From Akkermansiaceae bacterium UBA2381 (GTDB lineage: Bacteria > Verrucomicrobiota > Verrucomicrobiia > Verrucomicrobiales > DEV007), in assembly GCA_002344215.1 (NCBI GenBank), contig DDSV01000052.1, positions 171,889 through 235,888 on the forward strand: 64,000 nucleotides of DNA, given 5' to 3'. The notes beneath the pieces are model-generated. The model was not told the origin of the DNA, ran no database searches, and worked only from the letters and a program-made list of their open reading frames with translations. The translations under genes and the position numbers were made by a program. Shown here in pieces: positions 24,990-32,563 of this stretch (positions are counted from its first letter, which is position 1; each line of letters opens with the position of its first letter).

Positions 24990-26573
24990 TCAGGCAATGC
25001 CGTCCAGCAGAAACCCGCGCAGATCGGAAATCGCGATCCGCTCCTGCTTCATCGAGTCGCGCTCGCGAATTGTCACGGTGTCCTTCAATTCCTCGCCGTT
25101 TTCGCCGATGGTGTCGAAGTCGATCGTGACACACCAGGGGGTGCCGATTTCATCCTGGCGACGATAGCGGCGACCGATCGCGGCGGCTTCGTCGTAGAAG
25201 ACGGTCATGAAGGGCGAGAGCATTTTCTGCACTTCGCGCGCCTTGGCGACGAGTTCGGGTTTGTTCTTCAGCAACGGGAAGATACCAACCTTGATCGGGG
25301 CAACCCGCGGAGAGAACCGCATCACGACACGAGTCTCCTCCTTGCCTTTTTCGTCGGCCACGGTCTCCTCGTCGTATGCCTCGCAGATGAGGGCAAGGAC
25401 GGTACGGTCGCAACCGGCACTCGGTTCGACAACGTGGGGGAGAAGCTTTTCCTTCGTCTCTTCGTCGAAGTACTCGAGCGATTTGCCCGAGCCCTTCTGG
25501 TGCACTCCGAGGTCGTAGTCGGTGCGGTAGGCAATGCCCTCGAGTTCCTGAATACCGAAGGGGAATTCATATTCGATGTCGTAGGTCTTCTGCGAGTAGA
25601 AGGCGCGCTCGCCATCGGGGATATCGAGGACGTGGAGATGCTCACGCGGAATGCCGATTTCCTCATAGAACTTGAGGCGAGCCTCAAGCCATTCGTCAGT
25701 GAGGCGAAGACCGTCCTCGGGTTTGCAGAAAAACTCGATCTCCATCTGCTCGAACTCGCGCGAACGGAAAGTGAAATTCCGGGGATTGATCTCGTTGCGG
25801 AAGCTCTTCCCGATCTGGGCGATGCCGAAGGGCAATTTCACCCGTGAAGTCTCAAGCACGTTCTTGAACTGCACAAAGATGGACTGGGCCGTCTCGGGGC
25901 GCAGGTAGGCGATGCTGCTCTCGTCATCTTCATCGGACGAGGCACCCATGCGGGTCTGGAACATCAAATTGAAGGCGCGCGCCTCGGTGAGGAGCGATCC
26001 GTTTTCAGGATTGAAGCGGGTCGTTTCCTCGACCGCCTCGGTCCGCTCGCCGACGAGCTCGAGAGATTTGGGCGAGATCTGTTTGTCGGAGAGGAACTGG
26101 GCGAAATACTGACGCGCGGTCTTGCGGGCCTTGTTCTCGTCCTCCCCTGCCTTCACGAGCACGGCATAGTCACGCGTGACACTCCAGCCGGATTCAGCGT
26201 GGGAAGCGCCGGTGAACCAGTAGGCAGTCCCCGATTGAGGCGCGATCTGATCGGCACGGAGGCGGGCCTTGCTGAGAAGACAGTCACACATCGGATCGGA
26301 GAAGCCGCCGACGTGACCCGAGGCCTTCAACACAGCCTGGTGGGTCAAGATCGAACCGTCGAGCCCGACGATGTCATCACGCTCCTGCACATTCTTCCGC
26401 CACCAGTATTCCTTGAGGTTGCGCTTCAACTCGGCCCCGAGCGGACCGTAATCCCAGCAACCGTTGAGTCCGCCGTAGATTTCCGCGGATTGGAAGATAA
26501 AACCGCGCCGCTTGCAGAGGCTGACGATTTTTTCCATCAGGGCGGTATTTTTCTCGGGGGAGGCGTCGCTCAT
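24990..26573 (-). CDS. glyQS: Glycyl-tRNA synthetase, single-chain dimeric type
   Basis: A 527-residue class II aminoacyl-tRNA synthetase of the alpha2 type, also found in archaea, eukaryotes and many bacteria, unlike the split GlyQ/GlyS of E. coli. N-terminal signatures are VSLCKRRGFIFQSAEIYGGLNGCWDYGPLGAELKRN and WW. Motif 2 is in IAQIGKSFRNEINPRNFTFRSREFEQMEIEFF, and VEPSAGCDRTVLAL is motif 3. The C-terminal anticodon-binding domain starts near VAPIKVGIFPL. The stop codon almost touches the convergent oxidoreductase gene (2 bases between). Upstream is a hairpin and T-run leader. Confidence 0.96.
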   Translation of the reverse strand: MSDASPEKNTALMEKIVSLCKRRGFIFQSAEIYGGLNGCWDYGPLGAELKRNLKEYWWRKNVQERDDIVGLDGSILTHQAVLKASGHVGGFSDPMCDCLLSKARLRADQIAPQSGTAYWFTGASHAESGWSVTRDYAVLVKAGEDENKARKTARQYFAQFLSDKQISPKSLELVGERTEAVEETTRFNPENGSLLTEARAFNLMFQTRMGASSDEDDESSIAYLRPETAQSIFVQFKNVLETSRVKLPFGIAQIGKSFRNEINPRNFTFRSREFEQMEIEFFCKPEDGLRLTDEWLEARLKFYEEIGIPREHLHVLDIPDGERAFYSQKTYDIEYEFPFGIQELEGIAYRTDYDLGVHQKGSGKSLEYFDEETKEKLLPHVVEPSAGCDRTVLALICEAYDEETVADEKGKEETRVVMRFSPRVAPIKVGIFPLLKNKPELVAKAREVQKMLSPFMTVFYDEAAAIGRRYRRQDEIGTPWCVTIDFDTIGENGEELKDTVTIRERDSMKQERIAISDLRGFLLDGIA

Positions 26574-26585
26574 GGTCGGTGATTC

Positions 26586-26620
26586 AAAAATTTAAAAAGG
26601 GCGGGCACAAGATAGCCGCC
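26586..26620 (-). terminator. Terminator-like hairpin 12 bases upstream of the glyQS start
   Basis: Read on the minus strand, GGCGG (26620-26616) pairs with CCGCC (26604-26600) around an 11-base loop and is followed by CTTTTTAAATTTTT (complement of 26586-26598). This is intrinsic terminator form, but it ends 12 bases before the glyQS ATG, so it is placed to attenuate that gene. Confidence 0.5.
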
Positions 26621-26625
26621 AGTGC

Positions 26626-26703
26626 CTTTCCGCAAGGGGAAAGTCCGCACGGGCGGTTTGCCCCGTCCCCGGCAGTCCCGCAAGGCCGGACTTTCGTATT
26701 TTT
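26626..26703 (+). promoter_or_regulatory. Leader with two mutually exclusive hairpins upstream of rpmB
   Basis: CTTTCC (26626-26631) can pair with GGAAAG (26638-26643). The same GAAAG begins GAAAGTCCG (26639-26647), which pairs perfectly over 9 bp with CGGACTTTC (26687-26695) and encloses two smaller GC-rich hairpins. The second stem is followed by GTATTTTTCC on the plus strand, a terminator-like tail 110 bases before rpmB. Alternative stems sharing one strand are typical of transcription attenuators. Whether a transcript starts upstream of 26626 is not shown. Confidence 0.4.
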
Positions 26704-26814
26704 CCTTGACCAACGAGGATTTGTGCGGACATTGCCCGCCCCGCAGTGCGTGGCCGGTGCCGACTGAATTTTGCCCGTCCTGACTGCCGGTGAACCCTTT
26801 AACGGATCCGAAAG

Positions 26815-27078
26815 ATGTCAAGAGTTTGTAAAATTACCGGTGCTAAAGTGACTTCGGGCATGAAAATCCACCGTAGTGGACGTGCCAAGAAAAAGGGTGG
26901 TATCGGCCGTCACGTGACTGAGACCGTTAAGCGTCAGTTCAAGCCCAATCTCCGTCAGAAGCGCGTCTGGGTTCCTGAACTCGGCAAATTTGTTCGCGTC
27001 AGAGTGAGCGCTCGTGGTCTCAAGACCATCGACAAGAATGGTGCTTTCAAGACCTTGAAAGAAGCCGGCCTGATTTGA
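26815..27078 (+). CDS. rpmB: 50S ribosomal protein L28
   Basis: An 87-residue ribosomal protein starting MSRVCKITGAKVTSGMKIHRS, with KRQFKPNLRQKRVWVPELGKFVRVRVSARGLKTIDKNG, the L28 core. It is strongly basic and of normal length. The N-terminal zinc-binding cysteine pattern of C+ forms is not complete (a single Cys5). It is the first gene of a short plus-strand run with a UreF-like gene and clpS, divergent from glyQS across a 241-base structured intergenic region. Confidence 0.95.
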   Translation: MSRVCKITGAKVTSGMKIHRSGRAKKKGGIGRHVTETVKRQFKPNLRQKRVWVPELGKFVRVRVSARGLKTIDKNGAFKTLKEAGLI

Positions 27079-27102
27079 TTTGGCCTCGGCCCCAGGTGTC
27101 GG

Positions 27103-27738
27103 ATGCCTGACACCCTCCATCTTGCTGATTCGGACGACGCCGGAGGTTTTGCTCTGGCGAGACTGATTTCCCGCCTTGGCGTACAGCCCCATACACCGGC
27201 CACATTCCTCTGGAATGACCGGGGCGAACTCTCCAGGGCCTGGTCAATGTGGCTGGAAAACTGGTTTGTCCCCCACCTCGCGGGCACCTTTGTGAAGGTC
27301 TACAGCGCGGCCGCTCAATTCCGTCCCGAGAACGTTCAGGCGGCGGACAAACATCTCGACACGGTGCTGACCGCCGCACTGCGAAAACGAAGCCTCGTCG
27401 TCGCCAAAGCATTCCTCGAAGGAAAGTCGGAAATGCGCGCCAACCGGGAGTGGACCCGCTTCGTTGAACGGATCGGGCGCGGGGATTCCCCGGGCCACGC
27501 CACCACTCTTTTTGCCCTCCAATGTGCCCTTTACCACCTCCCGCTTGCTCCCGCTCTGAGCGCCTACGCCTGGTTTGAACTGGAGTCCGGGCTTCCCCAA
27601 ACGGGCTACCGTGATCGCGACGGCAGCGCCGGGGAGGTCCTCGCCGTTTTTCAGACAGCCCTACCGCATGTCTCAGTTGCCTTGCGCGGCGTTCACGGCG
27701 AAAATGACGGAGACGATTCCCGCCTGAGGGCGATCTGA
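27103..27738 (+). CDS. Uncharacterised protein, possibly UreF-like
   Basis: A 211-residue, mostly alpha-helical soluble protein without signal peptide. The arrangement resembles the urease accessory protein UreF: an N-terminal LHLADSDDAGGFALARLISRLG (UreF has LxLxSxxxPxGGxxxSxGLE), a helix with FVKVYSAAAQ, then DKHLDTVLTAALRKRSLVVAKAFLEG (UreF has D..L.a...R..S...G), and GHATTLFALQCALYHLPLAPALSAYAWFELESGLP. No urease genes are in the window, so an older UreF-derived helper with another client is possible. The family call is my recollection of pattern, not an alignment. It lies 24 bases after rpmB and 14 bases before clpS, so cotranscription is likely. Confidence 0.4.
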   Translation: MPDTLHLADSDDAGGFALARLISRLGVQPHTPATFLWNDRGELSRAWSMWLENWFVPHLAGTFVKVYSAAAQFRPENVQAADKHLDTVLTAALRKRSLVVAKAFLEGKSEMRANREWTRFVERIGRGDSPGHATTLFALQCALYHLPLAPALSAYAWFELESGLPQTGYRDRDGSAGEVLAVFQTALPHVSVALRGVHGENDGDDSRLRAI

Positions 27739-27752
27739 TTCCACACCCCCCG

Positions 27753-28040
27753 ATGACCCCGGACATCGACGAAATCACCATCACCGAGACGGAGACCGAG
27801 ACTTCTCTCGACACTCCCTGGAATGTGATTGTTTACGACGATCCGGTGAATTTAATGAGCTTCGTCACCCTCGTTCTGCGGCGCGTCTTCGGCTACACCC
27901 GGCAAAAGGCGGAAGCGCTCATGATGGAAGTGCACAAGAGCGGAAGTTCGGTTGTCTGGACCGGCGAGCGGGAAAAGGCGGAGCTTTACGTTCAGCAGTT
28001 ACAAACCTATCAGCTCCTCGCCGCGATGAAGAAGGCGTGA
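27753..28040 (+). CDS. clpS: ATP-dependent Clp protease adaptor ClpS
   Basis: A 95-residue adaptor that delivers N-degron substrates to ClpAP. After an acidic, flexible 25-residue N-terminal extension (TETETETS) comes the ClpS core: WNVIVYDDPVNLMSFVTLVLRRVFGYTRQKAEALMMEVHKSG, then VVWTGEREKAELYVQQLQTYQLLAAM. The DDPVN motif and the MEVH segment correspond to the N-end residue pocket. No clpA lies next to it. It converges on the DUF1287 gene. Confidence 0.95.
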   Translation: MTPDIDEITITETETETSLDTPWNVIVYDDPVNLMSFVTLVLRRVFGYTRQKAEALMMEVHKSGSSVVWTGEREKAELYVQQLQTYQLLAAMKKA

Positions 28041-28086
28041 TACCGCCTTGCGGCGGGTACTTCGTTCCTGGTTCTTCGTGCTTCGT

Positions 28087-28713
28087 TCAGGCGCTTGCGG
28101 GGTGGTAGCGGTAGTGACCTACGACCGTCCACTGTTTCAGGCCTGTCTCGAGAACCGGACCTGCTCCAATGTTGTGGACGAAGGTTTCGGGACCAACCAC
28201 GATTCCAATGTGCCAGAGGCCGTTGCCGTTGAGATCCCAGGTCACGAGATCGCCGGGAAGGAAGGCTGCGTCCGCTTCATCCACCTTCCCGCCGTGGCGC
28301 TTGAAAAAGGTTTCCAGATTCGGGACGCGCCGGTGATCGATGTTTTTGTCCGGGCGGGTCAGACCCCAGAGTTTCGGGTAGGCGGAGAAGGACGCCTTCA
28401 TGTCCTCATGCACCAGCGGCTGTAGGTCGATGCCGAGCGCCCGATAGGAACGGATCACGACATCGGAGCACACTCCGGTGTCTGCCGGCACATCGCCGCC
28501 CGGATAATCGAGAACGACGTAGGCGGGATCGTATCTTTCTGTCTGCGTCGTGCGGAAGAGGGCTGCCTCGACCAACCGATCCGCGAACGTGTCCGCATTT
28601 TCGATCTGCTCCTGCGATGCTTTCCGGTCGGCCTCTCCGGTCACGGGCGCCTGCGCGGAAAGGACCTCCGTGAGCACCCAGATACAGAATAAGCCCAGCG
28701 AAATGTAGTTCAT
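28087..28713 (-). CDS. Exported DUF1287 (YijF-like) protein
   Basis: A 208-residue protein with an N-terminal signal peptide (MNYISLGLFCIWVLTEVLSAQA). The domain has the DUF1287 hallmarks: YPGGDVPADTGVCSDVVIRSYRALGIDLQPLVHEDM, then NIDHRRVPNLETFFKRHG, LPGDLVTWDLNG and HIGIVVG. The conserved GVCSD cysteine and the later HIGIV histidine fit an NlpC/P60-like papain fold, so a periplasmic peptidoglycan-related hydrolase is plausible. The substrate is not known. Confidence 0.85.
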   Translation of the reverse strand: MNYISLGLFCIWVLTEVLSAQAPVTGEADRKASQEQIENADTFADRLVEAALFRTTQTERYDPAYVVLDYPGGDVPADTGVCSDVVIRSYRALGIDLQPLVHEDMKASFSAYPKLWGLTRPDKNIDHRRVPNLETFFKRHGGKVDEADAAFLPGDLVTWDLNGNGLWHIGIVVGPETFVHNIGAGPVLETGLKQWTVVGHYRYHPASA

Positions 28714-28898
28714 GGCGTCCTTTTACGATTCGACGCCCGGGAGTCTTTCAATTTGCAGAGAAATTGAGAGGAGGCAGGAAATTATCCACCCGGGGGCATC
28801 AGAGCGCCAGCTGAAGAAAGGGGGTGCACCAAACTCAGGGACCTAACCCGACAGGGTTAACTCACCGACCAAACTCTCTTGATCTCACTGCGACCTTC

Positions 28899-29426
28899 TC
28901 AGAACGGAATGTCGTCGTCGTCATCCACAGGGCGCGAGCCCTGATGGCCGCCGCCGCCGTGGGAAGGTGCCGGAGAATCCTGCCTAGAGGGTGCCGGATG
29001 AGAGGGACGATCATGGTATTCCTCCTGCGATCCGCCGCTCTGGGATGACGAGGAACCTCTGGACTGAGAGGATTGACCTCCGCCGCCGTCTTCCCTACCG
29101 CCGAGGAATTGGAAATTTTCTCCCACCACCTTGAGGCGGGTGCGCTGCTGACCGGAGGTCTTGTCCTCCCACGAATCCAGGTTCAACCGGCCCTCGACAT
29201 AGAGCGGCCGCCCCTTTTTCATGTACTCTCCGATCACCTCGGCCTGGCGGCCCCAGAAGGTGATATCGACGAAAGTGGTTTCCTCACGGCGCTCTCCGTC
29301 GTCTCCGGAGTAGGTGCGGTTGATCGCGAGACCAATGTCCGTCACCGCCGTTCCTTTCGGGGTGTATCGCACCTCGGGGTCCCGGGTGAGGTTGCCCATG
29401 AGCTGAACTTTATTGAGATTCGGCAT
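28899..29426 (-). CDS. ssb: Single-stranded DNA-binding protein
   Basis: A 175-residue SSB. The OB fold covers residues 1-110: MPNLNKVQLMGNLTRDPEVRYTPKGTAV, FVDITFWGRQAEVIGEYMKKGRPLYVEGRL. A Gly/Ser/Gln/His-rich linker follows, and the acidic tip DDDDDIPF that recruits replication and repair partners is intact. Linker and tip length are normal. It lies 167 bases downstream of an H1-like gene on the same strand. Confidence 0.96.
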   Translation of the reverse strand: MPNLNKVQLMGNLTRDPEVRYTPKGTAVTDIGLAINRTYSGDDGERREETTFVDITFWGRQAEVIGEYMKKGRPLYVEGRLNLDSWEDKTSGQQRTRLKVVGENFQFLGGREDGGGGQSSQSRGSSSSQSGGSQEEYHDRPSHPAPSRQDSPAPSHGGGGHQGSRPVDDDDDIPF

Positions 29427-29593
29427 AGGGGAACCTTATAGGATGACGGGCCAAAATATCCAGCGATTCTTTCAGGGATGGTCCCCTGTCCAGAAGGAAA
29501 GCGACAACCCTTCCGCGCCGCCAGTGGACGCTGGAGTATCCGGACCCGGGCAAAGGACCGTGATCCGCGACCTTGGCCGAAGGGCGGGAGACC

Positions 29594-30022
29594 TCAGGCG
29601 CCCGCTTTTTTGGCAGGAGCCTTTTTCTTCACGGCGGCCCCGGAAGAAGCCGTCTTCTTCGTGGCCGGAGAGGCGGATTTGGTGACCTTCTTTTTCGCGA
29701 CAGCGACAGTCTTTTTCGAAGCGGCTTTTTTCGGTGCTTTTTTCCCGGATTTTTTAGAATCCTTTTTCTCCAGCGAGTCCGACAGTTTGTCGAGAGAGGC
29801 GGCGAGGCTTTGTTCAAGCTTGGTCAAAGATTTGGTGAAACTGTCGGCACGCTTGCGCACCTGCTTGAGTGCGGAAGCCCCTTTCTTGCGGAGGCCAACT
29901 TCGCCACTCTGGATCCACGCATCGAGAGCTTTGCGGGCGGCAGCGGTATGGGTGGTCGTATCGTTGAGTTTGGTTTCGAGCTCGTTGATGAGCTTACGGG
30001 CTTTGTCGAAATTGACTTGCAT
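29594..30022 (-). CDS. Histone H1-like lysine-rich protein
   Basis: A 142-residue small basic protein. Residues 1-80 are helical and begin MQVNFDKARKLINELETKL, probably a coiled coil. Residues 85-142 are a low-complexity Lys/Ala/Ser/Pro tail (KKSGKKAPKKAASKKT and KKKAPAKKAGA) like the C-terminal tails of histone H1 and the chlamydial Hc1/Hc2 proteins. It probably binds DNA non-specifically or compacts the nucleoid. The open frame extends to 30133, but ATG 30022 begins the coherent helical domain. The tail would be invisible to domain searches because of its composition. Confidence 0.7.
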   Translation of the reverse strand: MQVNFDKARKLINELETKLNDTTTHTAAARKALDAWIQSGEVGLRKKGASALKQVRKRADSFTKSLTKLEQSLAASLDKLSDSLEKKDSKKSGKKAPKKAASKKTVAVAKKKVTKSASPATKKTASSGAAVKKKAPAKKAGA

Positions 30023-30253
30023 TGCTGGTAGATGGGTTATTTCCGCGCAAGCATCGCCCTTCGGCACCTGATCGGTCAAGTGACGTTTCGAAAGTGTCAC
30101 GCTTTGGGATTGGAAATCTGAGTTTTTGCGCATCGCCGCACGAAGATTAATCCTCTCACGCTCAATTCCGGAGCGATAGGCTCAGGGTCTCTCCGGGCGA
30201 GGGAGACGCTCGAATCAGTTGAAAATCCGATCCCTCTCGTTATCGATTACTCC

Positions 30254-31471
30254 ATGTCAGTCGATCCGACTTCGTCACCAAAAACCCGGAAACCCTCCAA
30301 CCAGCTCCGGCTCGCCAGGATTTTTGCCCTCTTCTTTTTCCTCGGTTGCGCCGGCCTGATTCCGGTGATCCGGCAGGCAAACCGCGATTATCGGGTCGCG
30401 AACATTTATCTGCAAAGCGAAGCCGGGATCATCGAAGCCATCCCCATCAACAGCGGTTACCGCACCCGGCCCGGCCAAAGGCGGGAACCCTCGACCCGGC
30501 CCTCCTTCGTCTTCCGTTTTGCGACCCGGGAGGGGGAGACGGTGACGACTCGCGGCTACGATGCCTACGGAGGACGCGAGGCCCCTCATGCGGAGTGGAA
30601 TTTGATCAGCGCCGGTGATCGTGTCCCCTGCTGGTACGATCCTTCCAATCCCCGGAACGCCGTTCTCTCCCGCCGCTTCAATCCCCATTTTTACTGGCTC
30701 CTCGCCCTGCCTCTCGGAATCATGGTCTTCACCGGGCTTCTCCTTCGCGAGTGCCTCCGCCGCGCGGCTCCTCCTGTCCTGAAGGGAATTCAAAAAGGCA
30801 GACGCCTTGCCTGGCGCCTCCCCACGGTGGCCTCGCAGCGCGCCATGACGGGTTGCCTTGGAGTTGCCGTATTTCTCTGCGCCCTTCTCGCGGCCGCCTT
30901 TGTTCTCGCCGCCCTCGATTACCAGGTGCCCGTCTACCGCTACCGGTGGATCAGTCGGGTCCTCGGGTTCAATATGAACGGGTGGTGGATCGTCGCCCTC
31001 TCAGCGGCCCTCGTCGGAGGCCTTTTTCTCTGGGCGTTCCTGGTCAACCTGCGCTGGATCGTCGTCCCCGAACCCGAAGTCGAGGTTAACGCGACCCGTC
31101 TTCTCCCCGGCCAGTCTACCGCCCTTTACCTGAAGCAGGCTGGTCCGCTCACGGCCGAGTCCTACAAAGTCTCGCTGATTTGCGAGATTAACGGCACCCC
31201 CGGTAAACCCCCGGCGATCCAAAAAACGATCTTCGAAAAAACCAATTTCAGCGCCGGTCCGGACCGTGAGGGAGAGGCAGTTGAATTCTCCGCTGAAATC
31301 GAGATACCTGAATCCGCAGGCCACACCTGCCACTCCGTACCGATGAAGCAGACCGGAGCAAACGCTCCGCGCAATCTTGTTGCCTGGTTCATTCGCGTCG
31401 AGCGCAAGGTCTCAGCGAAGACGACGCTCCAGAGCGACTTCGAAATGCTTGTGGGTCCCGAAAGAGCCTGA
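30254..31471 (+). CDS. DUF3592-type membrane protein
   Basis: A 405-residue membrane protein. A hydrophobic helix at about 22-40 is followed by an extracytoplasmic beta domain with the DUF3592 pattern (RPSFVFRFATREGETVTTRGYDAYGG, then VPCWYDPSNPRNAVL). Two or three more helices (HFYWLLALPLGIMVFTGLLL, CLGVAVFLCALLAAAFVLAALDY, WWIVALSAALVGGLFLWAFL) precede a C-terminal beta-rich domain (about 285-405). The role is unknown. It is the first gene of a run with two small anchored proteins. Confidence 0.7.
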   Translation: MSVDPTSSPKTRKPSNQLRLARIFALFFFLGCAGLIPVIRQANRDYRVANIYLQSEAGIIEAIPINSGYRTRPGQRREPSTRPSFVFRFATREGETVTTRGYDAYGGREAPHAEWNLISAGDRVPCWYDPSNPRNAVLSRRFNPHFYWLLALPLGIMVFTGLLLRECLRRAAPPVLKGIQKGRRLAWRLPTVASQRAMTGCLGVAVFLCALLAAAFVLAALDYQVPVYRYRWISRVLGFNMNGWWIVALSAALVGGLFLWAFLVNLRWIVVPEPEVEVNATRLLPGQSTALYLKQAGPLTAESYKVSLICEINGTPGKPPAIQKTIFEKTNFSAGPDREGEAVEFSAEIEIPESAGHTCHSVPMKQTGANAPRNLVAWFIRVERKVSAKTTLQSDFEMLVGPERA

Positions 31472-31494
31472 CAACATCCTCATTCACCCGCGTT

Positions 31495-31965
31495 ATGAGC
31501 CGACATTCCCGCCTCATCCCCTTCATTCTCGTCGCGGCGACGCTGGTTCTCGGCATCGTTGTCATCGTCCTCTCAGTCTATTCGAACCGACTCCGCCTTG
31601 AACGCGAGACCGTTCTTGCGGCCGCGAAGTACGATGGTGAGGCTCTCATCGCCCTGCTGAAGGAGATGCCCGCGACCTCGATTGATTTTCTCGAGATGGA
31701 TTCCGGACCGGATGACCCGGACCTCCGTGAGGCCAATCAAGCCTGGACCACCTGGACCCAATCCTTTTCCACCACCGCAGGTTTTTCCGAAATCATCGCC
31801 TTGCACCGCACCCGGCTCGAGCCGCTCGGATGGGTCGCCGGCGAGGCTGAAAATCCTGACAGAACCACTTTTACCAAAGGGGAATGGAGTCTCACCCTCG
31901 TTTCCCTTTCCGATACCAATCCCGCTTCTTTCCGACGCCAGATCCACTGGCGTGTCAATTTCTAG
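31495..31965 (+). CDS. Small membrane-anchored protein, paralogue of the 32044 gene
   Basis: A 156-residue protein with an N-terminal membrane anchor (IPFILVAATLVLGIVVIVLSVY) and an exported domain. I do not recognise a family. The segment HRTRLEPLGWV followed by TTFTKGEWSLTLVSL parallels YRERLESLGWQ and KSFWKDKWLLTL in the protein two positions on, so the two appear to be diverged copies. It starts 23 bases after the DUF3592 gene. Confidence 0.65.
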   Translation: MSRHSRLIPFILVAATLVLGIVVIVLSVYSNRLRLERETVLAAAKYDGEALIALLKEMPATSIDFLEMDSGPDDPDLREANQAWTTWTQSFSTTAGFSEIIALHRTRLEPLGWVAGEAENPDRTTFTKGEWSLTLVSLSDTNPASFRRQIHWRVNF

Positions 31966-31998
31966 CAAAGTTGTTCCGGCTTCCTGTGACCCGCCCCC

Positions 31999-32017
31999 GG
32001 CAAGGGGTGCCCTTGCC
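31999..32017. repeat. Short palindromic repeat GGCAAGGG/CCCTTGCC
   Basis: An exact 8-bp inverted repeat with a 3-base loop in the gap between the two paralogous genes. A degenerate copy with 17 of 19 identical bases in reverse orientation lies at 39417-39435, so it is probably an interspersed element. Confidence 0.5.
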
Positions 32018-32043
32018 CTACAAAATTTCCCGTTGATCATGCG

Positions 32044-32550
32044 ATGAAGACACAACTGCGCCCCTTTCTTGGAATCATCCTTATCTTTGCTATCGGCGCA
32101 GGCCTACTCATCTTTCAGCGGCAGCACATCCGGAAGCATCTTCCCCTCATCAGCGCCGGGCTCGCGGACGCGGAGAAAGAAGGGCTCAAAATCATCGAGC
32201 GTATCGGCGTTCCTCCGGGTTCAACGCCCTATGAGGAGGGATCAAAAACCTTTCCCGCCGAATCCCGCAACAGTATGTGGAGGGGAGCGAAGATCCGGGT
32301 GACCTGGCGTCGCGAATGGCAGTCACCTGGAAACCATGAATCGGTCGAGCAATGGTATCGCGAACGGCTCGAAAGCCTCGGTTGGCAGCCCTTCCTGATC
32401 GGAGTTCCGAGCACGGTCGAAAAGTCGTTCTGGAAAGACAAGTGGCTCCTCACCCTGCAGCGGGGCGCGGACTTTTCGACCGATCGCGAACCCTACGTGC
32501 GCTACACCCTCGTTCTGGAGTGGGATTACTGGCACAATCTGGGGCGTTAA
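32044..32550 (+). CDS. Small membrane-anchored protein, paralogue of the 31495 gene
   Basis: A 168-residue protein with an N-terminal anchor (FLGIILIFAIGAGLLIF) and an exported region. The order 'VTWRREW ... VEQWYRERLESLGWQPF ... KSFWKDKWLLTLQ ... YTLVLEW' looks like an alpha-beta domain in which a helix ending in LGW precedes two strands. The same arrangement occurs in the 31495 protein. No function can be assigned. It converges on the GH75-like gene with 13 bases between the stops. Confidence 0.65.
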   Translation: MKTQLRPFLGIILIFAIGAGLLIFQRQHIRKHLPLISAGLADAEKEGLKIIERIGVPPGSTPYEEGSKTFPAESRNSMWRGAKIRVTWRREWQSPGNHESVEQWYRERLESLGWQPFLIGVPSTVEKSFWKDKWLLTLQRGADFSTDREPYVRYTLVLEWDYWHNLGR

Positions 32551-32563
32551 ACCGGTCCCGATT

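Noticed and set aside
26574..26814. T-box riboswitch for glyQS.
   Set aside because: No T-box consensus or clear specifier loop was found; only hairpins and T-runs support regulation.
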